64,000 nt of DNA from Corynebacterium gottingense (GCF_003693265.1 NZ_RDRE01000001.1:264966-328965), one strand, 5' to 3'. Positions 54,014 to 63,824 are shown, counted from the stretch's first letter. Program-made: numbers and translations. Notes: generated from the letters alone by a model not told the origin.

Positions 54014-56683
54014 ATGGCAGTGAAAAAGACAGAACTATACTCCCTGTTATGGGAAGCGGCTAACAAACTTCGTGGCGGTGTTGAGCCCGCCCGCTACAAG
54101 GACTATGTGCTGACCCTGCTGTTCTTCAAGTACGTGTCCGACCGGTACAAGGGCCAACTCTACGGCGATTTCATTGTGGAAGAAGGCGCATCGTTCGATG
54201 ATCTGATTGCTGCGAAGGGCAAGAAGGATATCGGTGAGCGCGTCGACAAGATCCTGTCCGCTTTCATGGAAGAGAACCAGCTCCAAGGCTCCCTGCCAGA
54301 GGTTTCGTTCAACAACGAGGACGAACTGGGGCGAGGCAAGGAGCTCGTGGATAAGGTTACTGGCCTGATCGCGGTCTTTGAGAATCCGGCGATTGATTTC
54401 AAGACCAACCGCGCGAGTGGCGATGACATCATCGGCGACGCCTACGAGTACTTCATGATGAAGTTCGCTCAGGAATCAGGCAAGAGTAAAGGCCAGTTCT
54501 ACACGCCTTCCGAGGTGTCACGGATCATGGCAAGGCTTGTGGGCATTTCCCACATCGAGCCACGGCAGGGTCGCCCGTGGACACTGTACGATCCAGCAGC
54601 TGGCAGCGGCTCCCTGTTGATCCGGGCAGCGGACGAGGCCCCAGTGAACCGCCAAGGCAATGCGATGGTGTCGATTTACGGCCAGGAGAAAGACAATGCG
54701 ACGGCGGGTTTAGCGAAGATGAACTTGGTGCTTCACCAAAAGAGCACCGGTGAGATTAAAACGCACTCGACACTCACGTCTCCCCAGTACCTTGACGAAT
54801 ACGGCCAGTTGCGCAAGTTCGACTTTATCGTGATGAACCCACCGTTCTCCGATAAGTCATGGTCTGACGGGATCACGCCTGAGAACGATGTTTTCCATCG
54901 GTTCGATGGTTATGGGATACCGCCCGAAAAGAACGGTGACTGGGCCTGGTTCCTACACGTGCTGAAGTCGTTGACCGAAGATGGCAAGGCCGCCATCATT
55001 ATGCCGCATGGCATCTTGTTCCGAGGTAACGCTGAAGAGACGATCCGCAAGCAAGTCCTGGCACGTAAGTACATCACCGGAATTGTTAGTCTGCCAGCGA
55101 ACCTGTTCTACGGTACCGGTATTCCCGCGTGCATCGTCGTAGTCAACAAGGAACACGCTGACGATCATGAGGGCATCTTCATGATCGATGCCAGCCAAGG
55201 CTTTAAGAAGGACGGCAACAAGAATCGCCTGCGCGAGCAAGACATCGAACGGATCGTCCAGACCTATAACCTTCGCCGTGAGATCGACGGTTACTCTCGC
55301 ATGGTCAGCTACGAGGAGATTCTCGAAGGCAACGGTGGTAATCTCAACGTTCCGCGCTTTATTCAACGCCCGAGCACCGAGCTACCACAGGACATTGCCG
55401 CACATCTGCAAGGAGGCATCCCGGCTGGAGACCTCGACTCGCTGGCCGCCCTCTGGCAGGTGGCACCAAATCTGAAACAGCGCGTGTTCACTCAAATAGA
55501 TTCAGGTCGCTTCGCACTGCTGCTCACTCCGGACGAACTGGCAACACGAATCACGGCGGACGAAATGCTCATCGCGCAAGAGACCGTCGAGGTCAGCGAT
55601 ATGCTGGCTTCCTGGGCTGAAGCGTGCGCCAAGCCTGCCTTGCTCGGGGTGAACCGTGATACCCATCCTCGCCTGATGATCCGCGAGGTTGGTGAAGAAC
55701 TCCTAGACCATTACGCCGACGCGAAGGTTCTTGACCCGTACGACGTGTTCGACGTTGTCATGAACTACTGGAATACACGCCTCCAGGATGATGTGTACGT
55801 CATCAAGGCTTCCGGTTTCTTAGCTGGCCGTGAAGTGGAGTACGACTACAAGCAGAAGAAGACCGACAACGGGCAGACAACTGATACCGTGCAGATTAAA
55901 GGGTTCGAGGGGTTGCTGATCCCCGCTACCATCATCGAAGCTGAATACTTCCCGCGGGAACAGGCACAGCTTGCCGAGCTCGACCGCACCTTGCTTAGGA
56001 GCGAAGCTGACTTGGAGAGCCTCTTGGAGGAGCAGCCCGAAGAAGATAACCCGTTCGCTGAAGTCCTCAGCTCCACGGGCAAGGTCGTGGAGAAGGAACT
56101 CAACGCCAGGCTCAAGGCTCTCGACGCCATGAAGCAATCGTCGCAGCTTGACGTCCTGAACGAGCTGATCGACACGTTCACTCAGAAGAAAGTGATTCGC
56201 GTCGACCGGCTGCTTGAGCAACACCCGGATATCGCCGCACTGGATCTGTACGGTAAGTCCGGCAAGCCGATTAAGACGAAGCTCAAGAAAGCACGTCAGG
56301 AACTGGCGAGATCCGCACCGGTGCCGGAAGCCTACCAAGACGAATATGAGGCTCTCGCCGGTTATCGAGACAGGTTGGATCAAGTCAAGGCTTTGAGGAA
56401 GCAGGCTAAGGCTGCCCGTGACGAGCTCAGCCAGAAGGTGCTCGCCCGGTACGGCACGCTCACTGAGGACGAGATCAAGCACCTGTTGTTTGACCGTAAA
56501 TGGATGCCTCACCTGCAATCGGAGATCTCCAGCATCTTCGACCAACAGGTCACTACCCACGCCACACGAATCACCGACATCGCCCGACGCTACGAACGTA
56601 CCCTGCCTCGCATCCAAGCCGCAGTTAATAATTCTCGTGAGTCGGTTTTGAATAGCCTAAAGAAAATGGGATACACATGGTAG
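54014..56683 (+). CDS. hsdM: Type I restriction-modification methyltransferase subunit
   Basis: N6-adenine methyltransferase of a type I system, 889 residues. It has an N-terminal HsdM helical domain (LYSLLWEAANKLRGGVEPARYKDYVL), SAM motif DPAAGSG at 193-199 and catalytic NPPF at 275-278. The protein is longer than classic HsdM (about 500), with a C-terminal extension rich in coiled-coil (EREQAQLAELDRTLLRSEADLESLLEE-like) that probably contacts HsdS. GAGG lies 8 bases before the ATG at 54014; a TTG at 54011 is less likely. The 3' end overlaps hsdS by 7 bases. GC and codon use are lower than in the core genes. Confidence 0.94.
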   Translation: MAVKKTELYSLLWEAANKLRGGVEPARYKDYVLTLLFFKYVSDRYKGQLYGDFIVEEGASFDDLIAAKGKKDIGERVDKILSAFMEENQLQGSLPEVSFNNEDELGRGKELVDKVTGLIAVFENPAIDFKTNRASGDDIIGDAYEYFMMKFAQESGKSKGQFYTPSEVSRIMARLVGISHIEPRQGRPWTLYDPAAGSGSLLIRAADEAPVNRQGNAMVSIYGQEKDNATAGLAKMNLVLHQKSTGEIKTHSTLTSPQYLDEYGQLRKFDFIVMNPPFSDKSWSDGITPENDVFHRFDGYGIPPEKNGDWAWFLHVLKSLTEDGKAAIIMPHGILFRGNAEETIRKQVLARKYITGIVSLPANLFYGTGIPACIVVVNKEHADDHEGIFMIDASQGFKKDGNKNRLREQDIERIVQTYNLRREIDGYSRMVSYEEILEGNGGNLNVPRFIQRPSTELPQDIAAHLQGGIPAGDLDSLAALWQVAPNLKQRVFTQIDSGRFALLLTPDELATRITADEMLIAQETVEVSDMLASWAEACAKPALLGVNRDTHPRLMIREVGEELLDHYADAKVLDPYDVFDVVMNYWNTRLQDDVYVIKASGFLAGREVEYDYKQKKTDNGQTTDTVQIKGFEGLLIPATIIEAEYFPREQAQLAELDRTLLRSEADLESLLEEQPEEDNPFAEVLSSTGKVVEKELNARLKALDAMKQSSQLDVLNELIDTFTQKKVIRVDRLLEQHPDIAALDLYGKSGKPIKTKLKKARQELARSAPVPEAYQDEYEALAGYRDRLDQVKALRKQAKAARDELSQKVLARYGTLTEDEIKHLLFDRKWMPHLQSEISSIFDQQVTTHATRITDIARRYERTLPRIQAAVNNSRESVLNSLKKMGYTW

Positions 56684-57888
56684 TTCCTAGTGATTGGACG
56701 GTTTGCACGCTAAGCGACTTGGGGTCCGTGAAAATGTGTCGGCGAATCTTTAAAGATCAAACTAATGAGATCGGCCCTATTCCCTTCTACAAGATTGGAA
56801 CATTCGGGAAAGCGCCCGACGCTTTTATCTCAAAGCGGCTTTTTGAAGAGTACCGGTCTAAGTATTCGTACCCAAAACGTGGGCAGATCCTCATCTCTGC
56901 GGCCGGGACCGTAGGGCGGACTGTGGAGTATAAAGGGGAACCCTCTTACTTCCAAGATTCAAATATTGTCTGGCTTGATACTGACGAGTCCCTTGTCGAC
57001 AACAAGTTCCTCATGTATGTCTTTGATAGCTTTCCATGGAAAGGCATGGAAGGAACAACGATCAATAGGCTCTACAATGATCTAATCCTTAGTACAGAGA
57101 TTCTTCTACCTCCTCTGCATGAGCAACGTGTGATTGCTGGGGTGTTGTCTGGGTTTGATGAGCATCTTGCGAACCTGGATGAGTTGATTGCGAAGAAGAA
57201 AGCGATCAGTGACGGCGCGCTTGAAGAACTTGTAACGGGGCGCACGCGAATAGCCGACTATCGAGAGCCGTGGGTCAAAATCAGTTTTGAAGAAGCGATT
57301 CAGCCTAAAGCCCGTATCGGCTGGCAGGGACTAAAAGCTGAAGAGTATTTGCCTACGGGGTACAGCTATCTCATAGGTGGTACGGATTTTGATTCTGGCA
57401 CTATCGCCTTTGACAGCATTAGCTTCGTTAGTCGTGCACGCTACGAGTTGGATCCCTATATTCATGTTAGGCCCGGCGACGTCTTGGTGACCAAAGATGG
57501 AACGATAGGGAAAGTTGCTCGAGTTCCGCAGCTCAACAAGCCAGCAACTCTTAATAGCGGGGTCTTCGTGTTTAGGCCGAATGCGGGGCTTAGTAGAGAG
57601 TTTCTTTACTGGGTTCTAATGTCTCCCGTGTTTGAACGTTTTATTGACACTCTGGCTGCTGGATCCACCATCAAACACCTGTACCAAAAAGATCTCAAGG
57701 ATTTCACTTTCATGGCTCCGCCCTCTTTATCAGAACAAACGGCACTAGCGGAGATCCTTTTTGGTGCCAGTGAAGAGATTCGCCTGCTTGAGGAGGAGCG
57801 GGCGAAGGTTGAACGCTTGAAGTTGGGCGCGATGGATGATTTGTTGACGGGGCGCGTGCGCCTACCGATTGAGGAGAGAGCGGCATGA
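56677..57888 (+). CDS. hsdS: Type I restriction-modification specificity subunit
   Basis: A 403-residue target-recognition subunit with two variable domains (about 1-145 and 200-345), each followed by a conserved helix. The helices end in related sequences (KAISDGALEELVTGRTRI and RLKLGAMDDLLTGRVRLP), which is the expected two-fold repeat. TRD1 is noticeably AT-richer than its surroundings, as is common where recognition domains are exchanged. It overlaps hsdM by 7 bases and hsdR by 4. The DNA target is a bipartite sequence that cannot be read from the protein. Confidence 0.93.
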   Translation: MVVPSDWTVCTLSDLGSVKMCRRIFKDQTNEIGPIPFYKIGTFGKAPDAFISKRLFEEYRSKYSYPKRGQILISAAGTVGRTVEYKGEPSYFQDSNIVWLDTDESLVDNKFLMYVFDSFPWKGMEGTTINRLYNDLILSTEILLPPLHEQRVIAGVLSGFDEHLANLDELIAKKKAISDGALEELVTGRTRIADYREPWVKISFEEAIQPKARIGWQGLKAEEYLPTGYSYLIGGTDFDSGTIAFDSISFVSRARYELDPYIHVRPGDVLVTKDGTIGKVARVPQLNKPATLNSGVFVFRPNAGLSREFLYWVLMSPVFERFIDTLAAGSTIKHLYQKDLKDFTFMAPPSLSEQTALAEILFGASEEIRLLEEERAKVERLKLGAMDDLLTGRVRLPIEERAA

Positions 57889-60800
57889 GCGTTGTAGTAA
57901 ATAGTGAGTTTCACGCTCAAAAGCGGTTGATCAAGGATTGCCTAATTCATGATCTGGGCTACGAATACATCGGAAACCTGCATGATCTGTACAACAAGCC
58001 GGTCGATGAAGCCCGCCTCACTACCTACTTGTACAGCCGGGGCTACCCCAAGGTCGGTGTCGTGAAGGCAGTCAAGGAGCTCAAGGATCTGTCAGAGGAT
58101 CGGGTATCTTCCCTCTATGACCTGAATAAGAGGATTTATTCGCTTCTGCGCTACGGCATCACCTATCGCGAGCGCGGGCAAAAGGATAAGCGGCTTCACT
58201 ACATCGATTGGGAGCAGCCCGAGCTCAATCACTTCGCGGTCGCTGAAGAGGTCACGGTTCGTTACACGACCGGTAAGAAGTCTAAACGACCTGACATCGT
58301 GTTGTATGTGAACGGGATTGCTCTTGGCATGTTCGAGTTGAAGAAGTCTTGCGTAGAGGCTTCCCAAGGCATTCGCCAGCTGATCACGAACCAAAAACCT
58401 GAGTATATTTCTGGGTTCTTCACCACTCAGCAGCTTTTGTTTGCCGGTAATGAGGCTCAAGGTCTCTTCTACGGAACTATCGAAACACCGGAGAAATTCT
58501 ATCTCCAGTGGCGAGAGGATCCCAAGGCATCTGACGAAACATCCATTGAGATACGCCGTCTACACGACCAGACTAAGAATCCCTTGCAACATGGCGTTAT
58601 TTCGTTGTGCGAGAAGCGCCGCCTGCTTCAGATCATCCATGACTTCATTATTTTCGATGCTGGAATCAAGAAGGTACCCCGGCCCAATCAATTCTTTGCC
58701 AACCTAGCAGCCCGCCCCTTCATCGAGCGCGGTGAAGGTGGCATCATCTGGAACACACAGGGCTCGGGAAAATCGCTGATCATGGCTTGGCTGGCCAAGT
58801 GGATCATCGAACACATCGACGATTCTCGCGTGGTAATCATCACTGACCGCGATGAGCTGGACAAACAGATCCGGGACTTGTTCTTTGACATCGGAGAGAA
58901 GATTCGCCGCGCTACCAGCGGCGCTGATCTGCGAGAGATCCTGAATAATCCAGAGGATAGGGTCGTGTGTTCTCTGATCCACAAGTATGGCCACAGCGCA
59001 GGCAAGGACTCGGACATTGAAGCATATCGGCGAGAGCTGCTGGACAGTTTGCCGTCAGACTACCAGGCGAAGGGTCACATCGTCGCGTTCATCGATGAAG
59101 CGCACCGCACCAATTCAGGGAAGCTACACGAGGCAGTTCGGCAACTCATGCCCGGCGCGACACTTATCGGTTTTACGGGCACGCCATTGTTGAAGCAAGA
59201 CAAAAAGACCACCTTAGAGATCTTCGGTCCTTACATTCATACCTACAAGTTCAACGAAGGTGTTGCTGACGGCGTTGTTCTCGATCTGCGCTATGAGGCA
59301 CGTGACGTTGATCAAGAGCTGTCCAATGAAACAAAGGTTGACCAGTGGTTCGACAGCCGCACTGCTGGACTGACCGAGACGGCAAAAGACAAGCTGAAAA
59401 CGTCGTGGTCAACACTGAACAAGCTCTATTCGTCAAAGGATCGCCTGCAGAAGATAGTTTCCGACGTCATCTTCGACATGCAGACTAAGCCGCGCCTCAA
59501 ACAAGACCGTGGCACTGCTATGCTCGTCGCAGGCAGCATCTACCAAGCGTGCCGTTACTGGGAATTGTTCCAGATGAGCGGCTTCAAGCGCTGCGCTGTC
59601 GTTACCTCATACGAGCCGACCGACGCGTCTGTTCGAACCGCTTCGACTGATCCCGATCAGGAAAGCGAGGACGAGTACAAAAAGCGCATCTATGAGCGCA
59701 TGCTCGATGGCAAATCAGTTAGGGACTTCGAGGACGAGGCAAAGCGCCTGTTCAAGGACGAACCTACACGTATGAAGCTGTTGATCGTTGTCGATAAGCT
59801 TCTTACTGGTTTTGATGCACCTAGTGCTACCTACTTGTACATCGACAAGTCCATGCGCGATCACGACCTGTTCCAAGCAATTTGTCGCGTGAACCGTCCT
59901 GATGACCCATCCAAGGACTATGGCTACATCGTGGACTACAAGGACTTGTTCCGCTCCGTGCAGTCTGCGTTCGTAGACTACACGAGCGAAGCTTTCGATG
60001 GTTTTGCTCCTGAAGATGTGGAAGGGCTGATCAAGCAGCGTGCTCTTGAAGCGACGGCCAAGATGGAAGGTGCGCGGGACTCGCTAAGCCAGCTTCTATC
60101 TGAAGTTCCTGCTCCGCGTGATGATGCTGCGCATATTCAGTTCTTCTGCGAACCTCCTGCTGCCGAGGATGAAGCCGACGCTGACTCCCGCAAGCGCGCT
60201 ACCTTCTACGGCTTGGTCTCGGCGCTGACACGTTCGTTTGCGGATTGTGCTGACCGCCTTGTTGAAGACTTTGATTACACGGCACGAGATGTCGAGCAGA
60301 TCCGGGCGGATGTTAACAACTACAACCAGTTGAAAGATGCTGTCATGCTTGCCGCCCAAGACTGGATCGATCTGCGTAGTTACCAAGAGGACATGCGATT
60401 CATCTTGGACACATACGTCACCGCCCAAGACAGCACTCTCATCTCCAAGCTGGACGACACCCCGTTAGTAGAGCTGCTGCTCAACAACACCTCAACCACT
60501 CCAGTCGATTCGATCGTCAATACTGTCACGGGCGACGACAATGCCAAGGCGGAGATCATTGATGCGAACTTGACCAGCGAGATCATTCGAAAAATGCCAA
60601 TCAACAAGGCGTATTTCGGCAAAATGTCTGAGCTATTGAAGAGGATCATTGACGAGCGCCGTCTCGGCGCACTGTCGTATGCCGAATATTTGCGTCAAGT
60701 TACTGAACTCGCTCGACGCGTTCATAACCCGGAGGAAACCGAGAACTACCCAGCACAAATCAAGGATACTCAAGCAGGTCGAGCATTCTATGACTTCGTC

Positions 60801-61037
60801 TGTGATCAAGACTCACTTGGCGAAGCTAACTTGGGCGACCTTGCATTTGACCTTCATTACGGAATCCTCGAATCTCTCGAGGCTGGCTGGTTGGCAAACA
60901 GGCAGAAGCAACAGCGCATTAAACGTGCCATTGCCGTCACTTTGAGGGAATACAGGTGCCCAGCAGATCAGATTGACATTCTTGTCGACCTGGTCTACGA
61001 AATGGCAACTAGGCAGGAAGAATACTTCGATGACTAA
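57885..61037 (+). CDS. hsdR: Type I restriction endonuclease subunit
   Basis: A 1050-residue motor nuclease. The N-terminal nuclease domain has RPDIVLYVNGIALGMFELKK, giving Asp137, Glu151 and Lys153. The superfamily-2 translocase carries Walker A GSGKS at 293-297 and DEAH at 404-407, and later GFTGTPL, DKLLTGFDAPSATYLYIDK and QAICRVNRP. All catalytic motifs are intact, so the system may be active. It starts inside the hsdS stop (ATGA). It overlaps the following metallopeptidase gene by 8 bases. Confidence 0.95.
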   Translation: MSVVVNSEFHAQKRLIKDCLIHDLGYEYIGNLHDLYNKPVDEARLTTYLYSRGYPKVGVVKAVKELKDLSEDRVSSLYDLNKRIYSLLRYGITYRERGQKDKRLHYIDWEQPELNHFAVAEEVTVRYTTGKKSKRPDIVLYVNGIALGMFELKKSCVEASQGIRQLITNQKPEYISGFFTTQQLLFAGNEAQGLFYGTIETPEKFYLQWREDPKASDETSIEIRRLHDQTKNPLQHGVISLCEKRRLLQIIHDFIIFDAGIKKVPRPNQFFANLAARPFIERGEGGIIWNTQGSGKSLIMAWLAKWIIEHIDDSRVVIITDRDELDKQIRDLFFDIGEKIRRATSGADLREILNNPEDRVVCSLIHKYGHSAGKDSDIEAYRRELLDSLPSDYQAKGHIVAFIDEAHRTNSGKLHEAVRQLMPGATLIGFTGTPLLKQDKKTTLEIFGPYIHTYKFNEGVADGVVLDLRYEARDVDQELSNETKVDQWFDSRTAGLTETAKDKLKTSWSTLNKLYSSKDRLQKIVSDVIFDMQTKPRLKQDRGTAMLVAGSIYQACRYWELFQMSGFKRCAVVTSYEPTDASVRTASTDPDQESEDEYKKRIYERMLDGKSVRDFEDEAKRLFKDEPTRMKLLIVVDKLLTGFDAPSATYLYIDKSMRDHDLFQAICRVNRPDDPSKDYGYIVDYKDLFRSVQSAFVDYTSEAFDGFAPEDVEGLIKQRALEATAKMEGARDSLSQLLSEVPAPRDDAAHIQFFCEPPAAEDEADADSRKRATFYGLVSALTRSFADCADRLVEDFDYTARDVEQIRADVNNYNQLKDAVMLAAQDWIDLRSYQEDMRFILDTYVTAQDSTLISKLDDTPLVELLLNNTSTTPVDSIVNTVTGDDNAKAEIIDANLTSEIIRKMPINKAYFGKMSELLKRIIDERRLGALSYAEYLRQVTELARRVHNPEETENYPAQIKDTQAGRAFYDFVCDQDSLGEANLGDLAFDLHYGILESLEAGWLANRQKQQRIKRAIAVTLREYRCPADQIDILVDLVYEMATRQEEYFDD

Positions 61038-61776
61038 AGAGGAGCTTCAAGTCGGGAGTGTTCCCGTGACGGTGCTTCGCAAACAAAACCTGAAGAACGT
61101 GTACCTGCGAATTCTTCCCCCAGATGGCCAGGTTACTGTGAGTGTGCCGTCATACGTAACGAACGCAGAGCTTTCCAGCTTCCTCTTATCAAAACTCCCC
61201 GACATCTATATGCGGCAACAACGGATGCAATCGCAACCGCGACAAACCGAACGAACCTACGTCTCAGGCGAAGCCCACTACCTCTGGGGCAAGCCGTACC
61301 GACTGCAAGTGATCTACGAAGGAACACGTCCAGCGGTCACGAAACGGGCTAGCAAGCTAGTTATGACAGTTCCGGAGGGCTACACGGTCGAACAACGTGA
61401 GCGCGTCCTGACGGAATGGTACAGAGGTGAGCTTCGTCGAATACTTCAATCTGCTGCTCGGCGTTGCGCGGAGATTACCGGTATAGAAGCTGACGATTTT
61501 CGGATCAAGAACATGAAAACACGTTGGGGCACCTGCAATATTGCCCGACGCCGCATCTGGGTGAACCTCCAATTGGTGAAGAAGCCACCTGAATGTCTCG
61601 ACTATGTGCTTATCCACGAACTAGTCCATCTCGTTGAAGCAAACCACACCCACCGATTTCATGAGTTGGTGGAAAAGTACTGCCCTACTTGGCGAGAAGT
61701 TGACAAGACCTTGAAAGAGATGCCGTTGGATTACATCAATGAAGGAGAAACACCGGTTGCCGACAGTGAAGCGTAG
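61030..61776 (+). CDS. YgjP-type (M48/WLM-related) metallopeptidase
   Basis: A 248-residue protein of the YgjP/DUF45 zinc metallopeptidase family. MKTRWGTCN and the zinc site HELVHLVEANHTHRFHELV (HELVH at 196-200, third ligand among His206-210) are complete. These proteins are repeatedly found with type I restriction genes; their role is unsettled. The ATG at 61030 lies within the hsdR end (8-base overlap), which with the GAGG-poor context suggests coupled translation. It overlaps the next gene by 38 bases. Confidence 0.88.
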   Translation: MTKEELQVGSVPVTVLRKQNLKNVYLRILPPDGQVTVSVPSYVTNAELSSFLLSKLPDIYMRQQRMQSQPRQTERTYVSGEAHYLWGKPYRLQVIYEGTRPAVTKRASKLVMTVPEGYTVEQRERVLTEWYRGELRRILQSAARRCAEITGIEADDFRIKNMKTRWGTCNIARRRIWVNLQLVKKPPECLDYVLIHELVHLVEANHTHRFHELVEKYCPTWREVDKTLKEMPLDYINEGETPVADSEA

Positions 61777-63337
61777 TCACTCTGATGTGTTTGACGTCAA
61801 CCCACGAACCGGCGCTCTGATCCTAGGCAAGAACCGGTTAGATGACTATGCCGAAAAATACCTCTCTGAGCATTATCCACAAGCCCTTGAAGCGCCCACG
61901 GCTATTCCAGTGGATGAACTTATTAAAGAAAGCGGCCTTCAGATAAAGGAGGCCTACCTATCTGCGAGCTCGGATGTGTTTGCCTGCTGTGTACTTGTTG
62001 ACGGTGAGGTGACTACCTTTCAACCCACTACTGGTCAGTACACTCAAACGTTTTACCCTGCAGGCACCATAGTGGTTGATCCTCGGTCAGAGTGGTCAAT
62101 GGGTGAAGGAGCGCGACGTAATGCACTCATGCATGAGATCCTGCACTGGGAGAAGGATCGCACATTCTTCCGAATCCACCACGCGCGTCTCGCTAATGCA
62201 GGTGAAGCCATTGAGCCGATAAAATCCCGGATATCCACTACGTTCTTCGAACCTTCGGAAAACTCAAGACGGGGGGAAACTGAGCTGCAGTGGCTCGAGT
62301 GGCAGGCTCACCGTCTTGCGCCTCGAGTACTCATTCCCAAGTCCACGTTCACCAAGGCAGCCATCGAGGCCATGGACTCCTCACCTGAACTGAGTTGTGG
62401 AGCCTTGTTGGATCAACTCGCCGACCTCTACCAGGTCTCCCGTTCTGCTGTGAAGTACCGACTCCTCGAAGTGGGGCTAAAGAACCGTATCTCGAAGCTT
62501 CCCGAGTATGACTCTGTTTATGGATTCATGGGCGAAGGTGCGGAGGACTTCATAGCCATCACTCACGTTGACGCTGCCGTCCTGCTCAGCCAAAATGCCC
62601 GCTTACGCCAATGGGTACAAGCAGGCGACTACATATTTGTTGAAGGCTACTTTGTCAGAAACTCCACCAGATATGTGCGCGTCGACGCCCGCGGCGCTTA
62701 CAGACTCAAGCCAGCTGCGAAGAGGAGCCCTAAGAAAGCACTCTTGCGCATCCGATCGGTAGTCACCAAAGACTATGTCGGCCTCAATAGAGATCTCGAC
62801 ACCCTGTTCCACTTAGAACACCGGTACGGCGTTGACAAGCGCATCATCTACATCGACCCCGCCCACCAAGCCACCCCAGACGATCACGAGAATGAGAAAG
62901 TCTACGCGGCTGCTGCCAAGACGATGAGCACCGCTATTGAAGAAGCTGGTGAGCTTGACGACATTATCAGCAATCGCCAAGCATCTCTCTGCCAAGTAAT
63001 TACAAATCTTTTCGAATATCGCGGTATCCGATACCCGCAGACCTTCACCGAACGTACCGGCCTCTACGATGCACTGTTCAACAAGATTCAGCACGACAGA
63101 TTGACTACAATGAAGCGAGAGACACTGATGGCGATCGCTGTCGGCTTGGACCTCAATGCGTACGCAACAACCAAACTCATGGAAAAATCTGGAATCCACC
63201 TGAGCCGAGACACTTCTCCCGACAACGTCTATCTGCTCATGCTTGAACGGTGCCCGGGCATATCAATTCACGATGCCAACGGCATCCTAGACGCGCACGG
63301 TCTTGAACTCCTCGGAAGCAAATCCCGCTCCAGCTAA
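61739..63337 (+). CDS. ImmA/IrrE-family metallopeptidase with extra C-terminal domain
   Basis: A 532-residue protein. Residues about 55-250 are an ImmA/IrrE (M78) zinc peptidase: MHEILHWEKD with HEILH at 132-136, then LEWQAHRLAPRVLIPKSTF with the third ligand, then LADLYQVSRSAVKYRLLEVGL. Residues about 250-345 are unassigned. The last 120 residues (TFTERTGLYDALFNKI, KRETLMAIAVGLDLNAYATTKLMEKSG) resemble the altered XRE helix-turn-helix seen in some regulators. It may be a sensor-protease or regulator that cleaves a repressor, as ImmA does, here tied to restriction. The ATG at 61739 overlaps the previous gene by 38 bases and has a weak Shine-Dalgarno. Which protein it cleaves is unknown. Confidence 0.8.
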   Translation: MKEKHRLPTVKRSHSDVFDVNPRTGALILGKNRLDDYAEKYLSEHYPQALEAPTAIPVDELIKESGLQIKEAYLSASSDVFACCVLVDGEVTTFQPTTGQYTQTFYPAGTIVVDPRSEWSMGEGARRNALMHEILHWEKDRTFFRIHHARLANAGEAIEPIKSRISTTFFEPSENSRRGETELQWLEWQAHRLAPRVLIPKSTFTKAAIEAMDSSPELSCGALLDQLADLYQVSRSAVKYRLLEVGLKNRISKLPEYDSVYGFMGEGAEDFIAITHVDAAVLLSQNARLRQWVQAGDYIFVEGYFVRNSTRYVRVDARGAYRLKPAAKRSPKKALLRIRSVVTKDYVGLNRDLDTLFHLEHRYGVDKRIIYIDPAHQATPDDHENEKVYAAAAKTMSTAIEEAGELDDIISNRQASLCQVITNLFEYRGIRYPQTFTERTGLYDALFNKIQHDRLTTMKRETLMAIAVGLDLNAYATTKLMEKSGIHLSRDTSPDNVYLLMLERCPGISIHDANGILDAHGLELLGSKSRSS

Positions 63338-63364
63338 AACTCGAAAACTTCGCAAGTCAGGATC

Positions 63365-63386
63365 AAGCCCCGCAAGGGGCTTTTTT
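63365..63386 (+). terminator. Terminator of the restriction operon
   Basis: AAGCCCC (63365-63371) pairs with GGGGCTT (63376-63382) around GCAA, followed by a T-run to 63386. It closes the operon that began near 53783. Confidence 0.85.
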
Positions 63387-63728
63387 CATGCCCAAATGGC
63401 ACACAAGGTTCCTGGCCAGGGGTTTTAATCCCGACTTTCCAAGTCAGGATACGCCGTTCAATATCAAGCATCCTCAATTGCATGAGTAGTACACCAATGG
63501 GTCGTGCGCCGCCCCTAACGCGCTGTTCTTGCATTCGGCCTCCAAAAGCCTTGGACGTCAACCAAAACGGAAGAGTTCGGACGAACTGCGGTGGCCAACG
63601 CGGCCGAACCACCTTCATGTGAACCCACCTCACGCGTGGGACGCCCTCCAGGACTCGTGCACTCCTGGTTGTAAGCACATCTACTTTTCGCTAGTGGGAC
63701 CTGTTGGTTAGCGCTCGACGGGTCACCC
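63387..63728. other. Intergenic stretch between restriction operon and IS21 end
   Basis: No gene can be supported here. The 10-mer AAGTCAGGAT occurs at 63353 and again near 63440. Several short frames exist on the minus strand but show no family features. It may be residue of an earlier insertion. Confidence 0.4.
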
Positions 63729-63757
63729 TGTTCAGACCACTGATTTAGTAACGCCAT

Positions 63758-63799
63758 GGTGAGGATCGAGTAACGCCCGGGTGAGTATCCAGTAACACC
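63758..63799. repeat. Tandem terminal repeats of the IS21 element
   Basis: GGTGAGGATCGAGTAACGCC (63758-63777) and GGTGAGTATCCAGTAACACC (63780-63799) are 22 bases apart and match at 16 of 20 positions. A third partial unit TTAGTAACGCC ends at 63755. IS21 elements carry such multiple transposase-binding repeats at their ends. Confidence 0.8.
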
Positions 63800-63805
63800 C
63801 GGGCG
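63774..63805 (+). terminator. Hairpin at the IS21 end, possible transcription block
   Basis: CGCCCGGGTG (63774-63783) and CACCCGGGCG (63796-63805) form a perfect 10-bp stem with a 12-base loop, followed by TTTT on the plus strand. It would stop transcripts entering the element from the flank. Confidence 0.65.
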
Positions 63806-63824
63806 TTTTGGGGGTTGGGTGAGG

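Noticed and set aside
63334..63678. A 114-residue minus-strand open frame between the restriction operon and the IS end
   Set aside because: It runs through the terminator and shows no recognisable motif; coding potential could not be supported.
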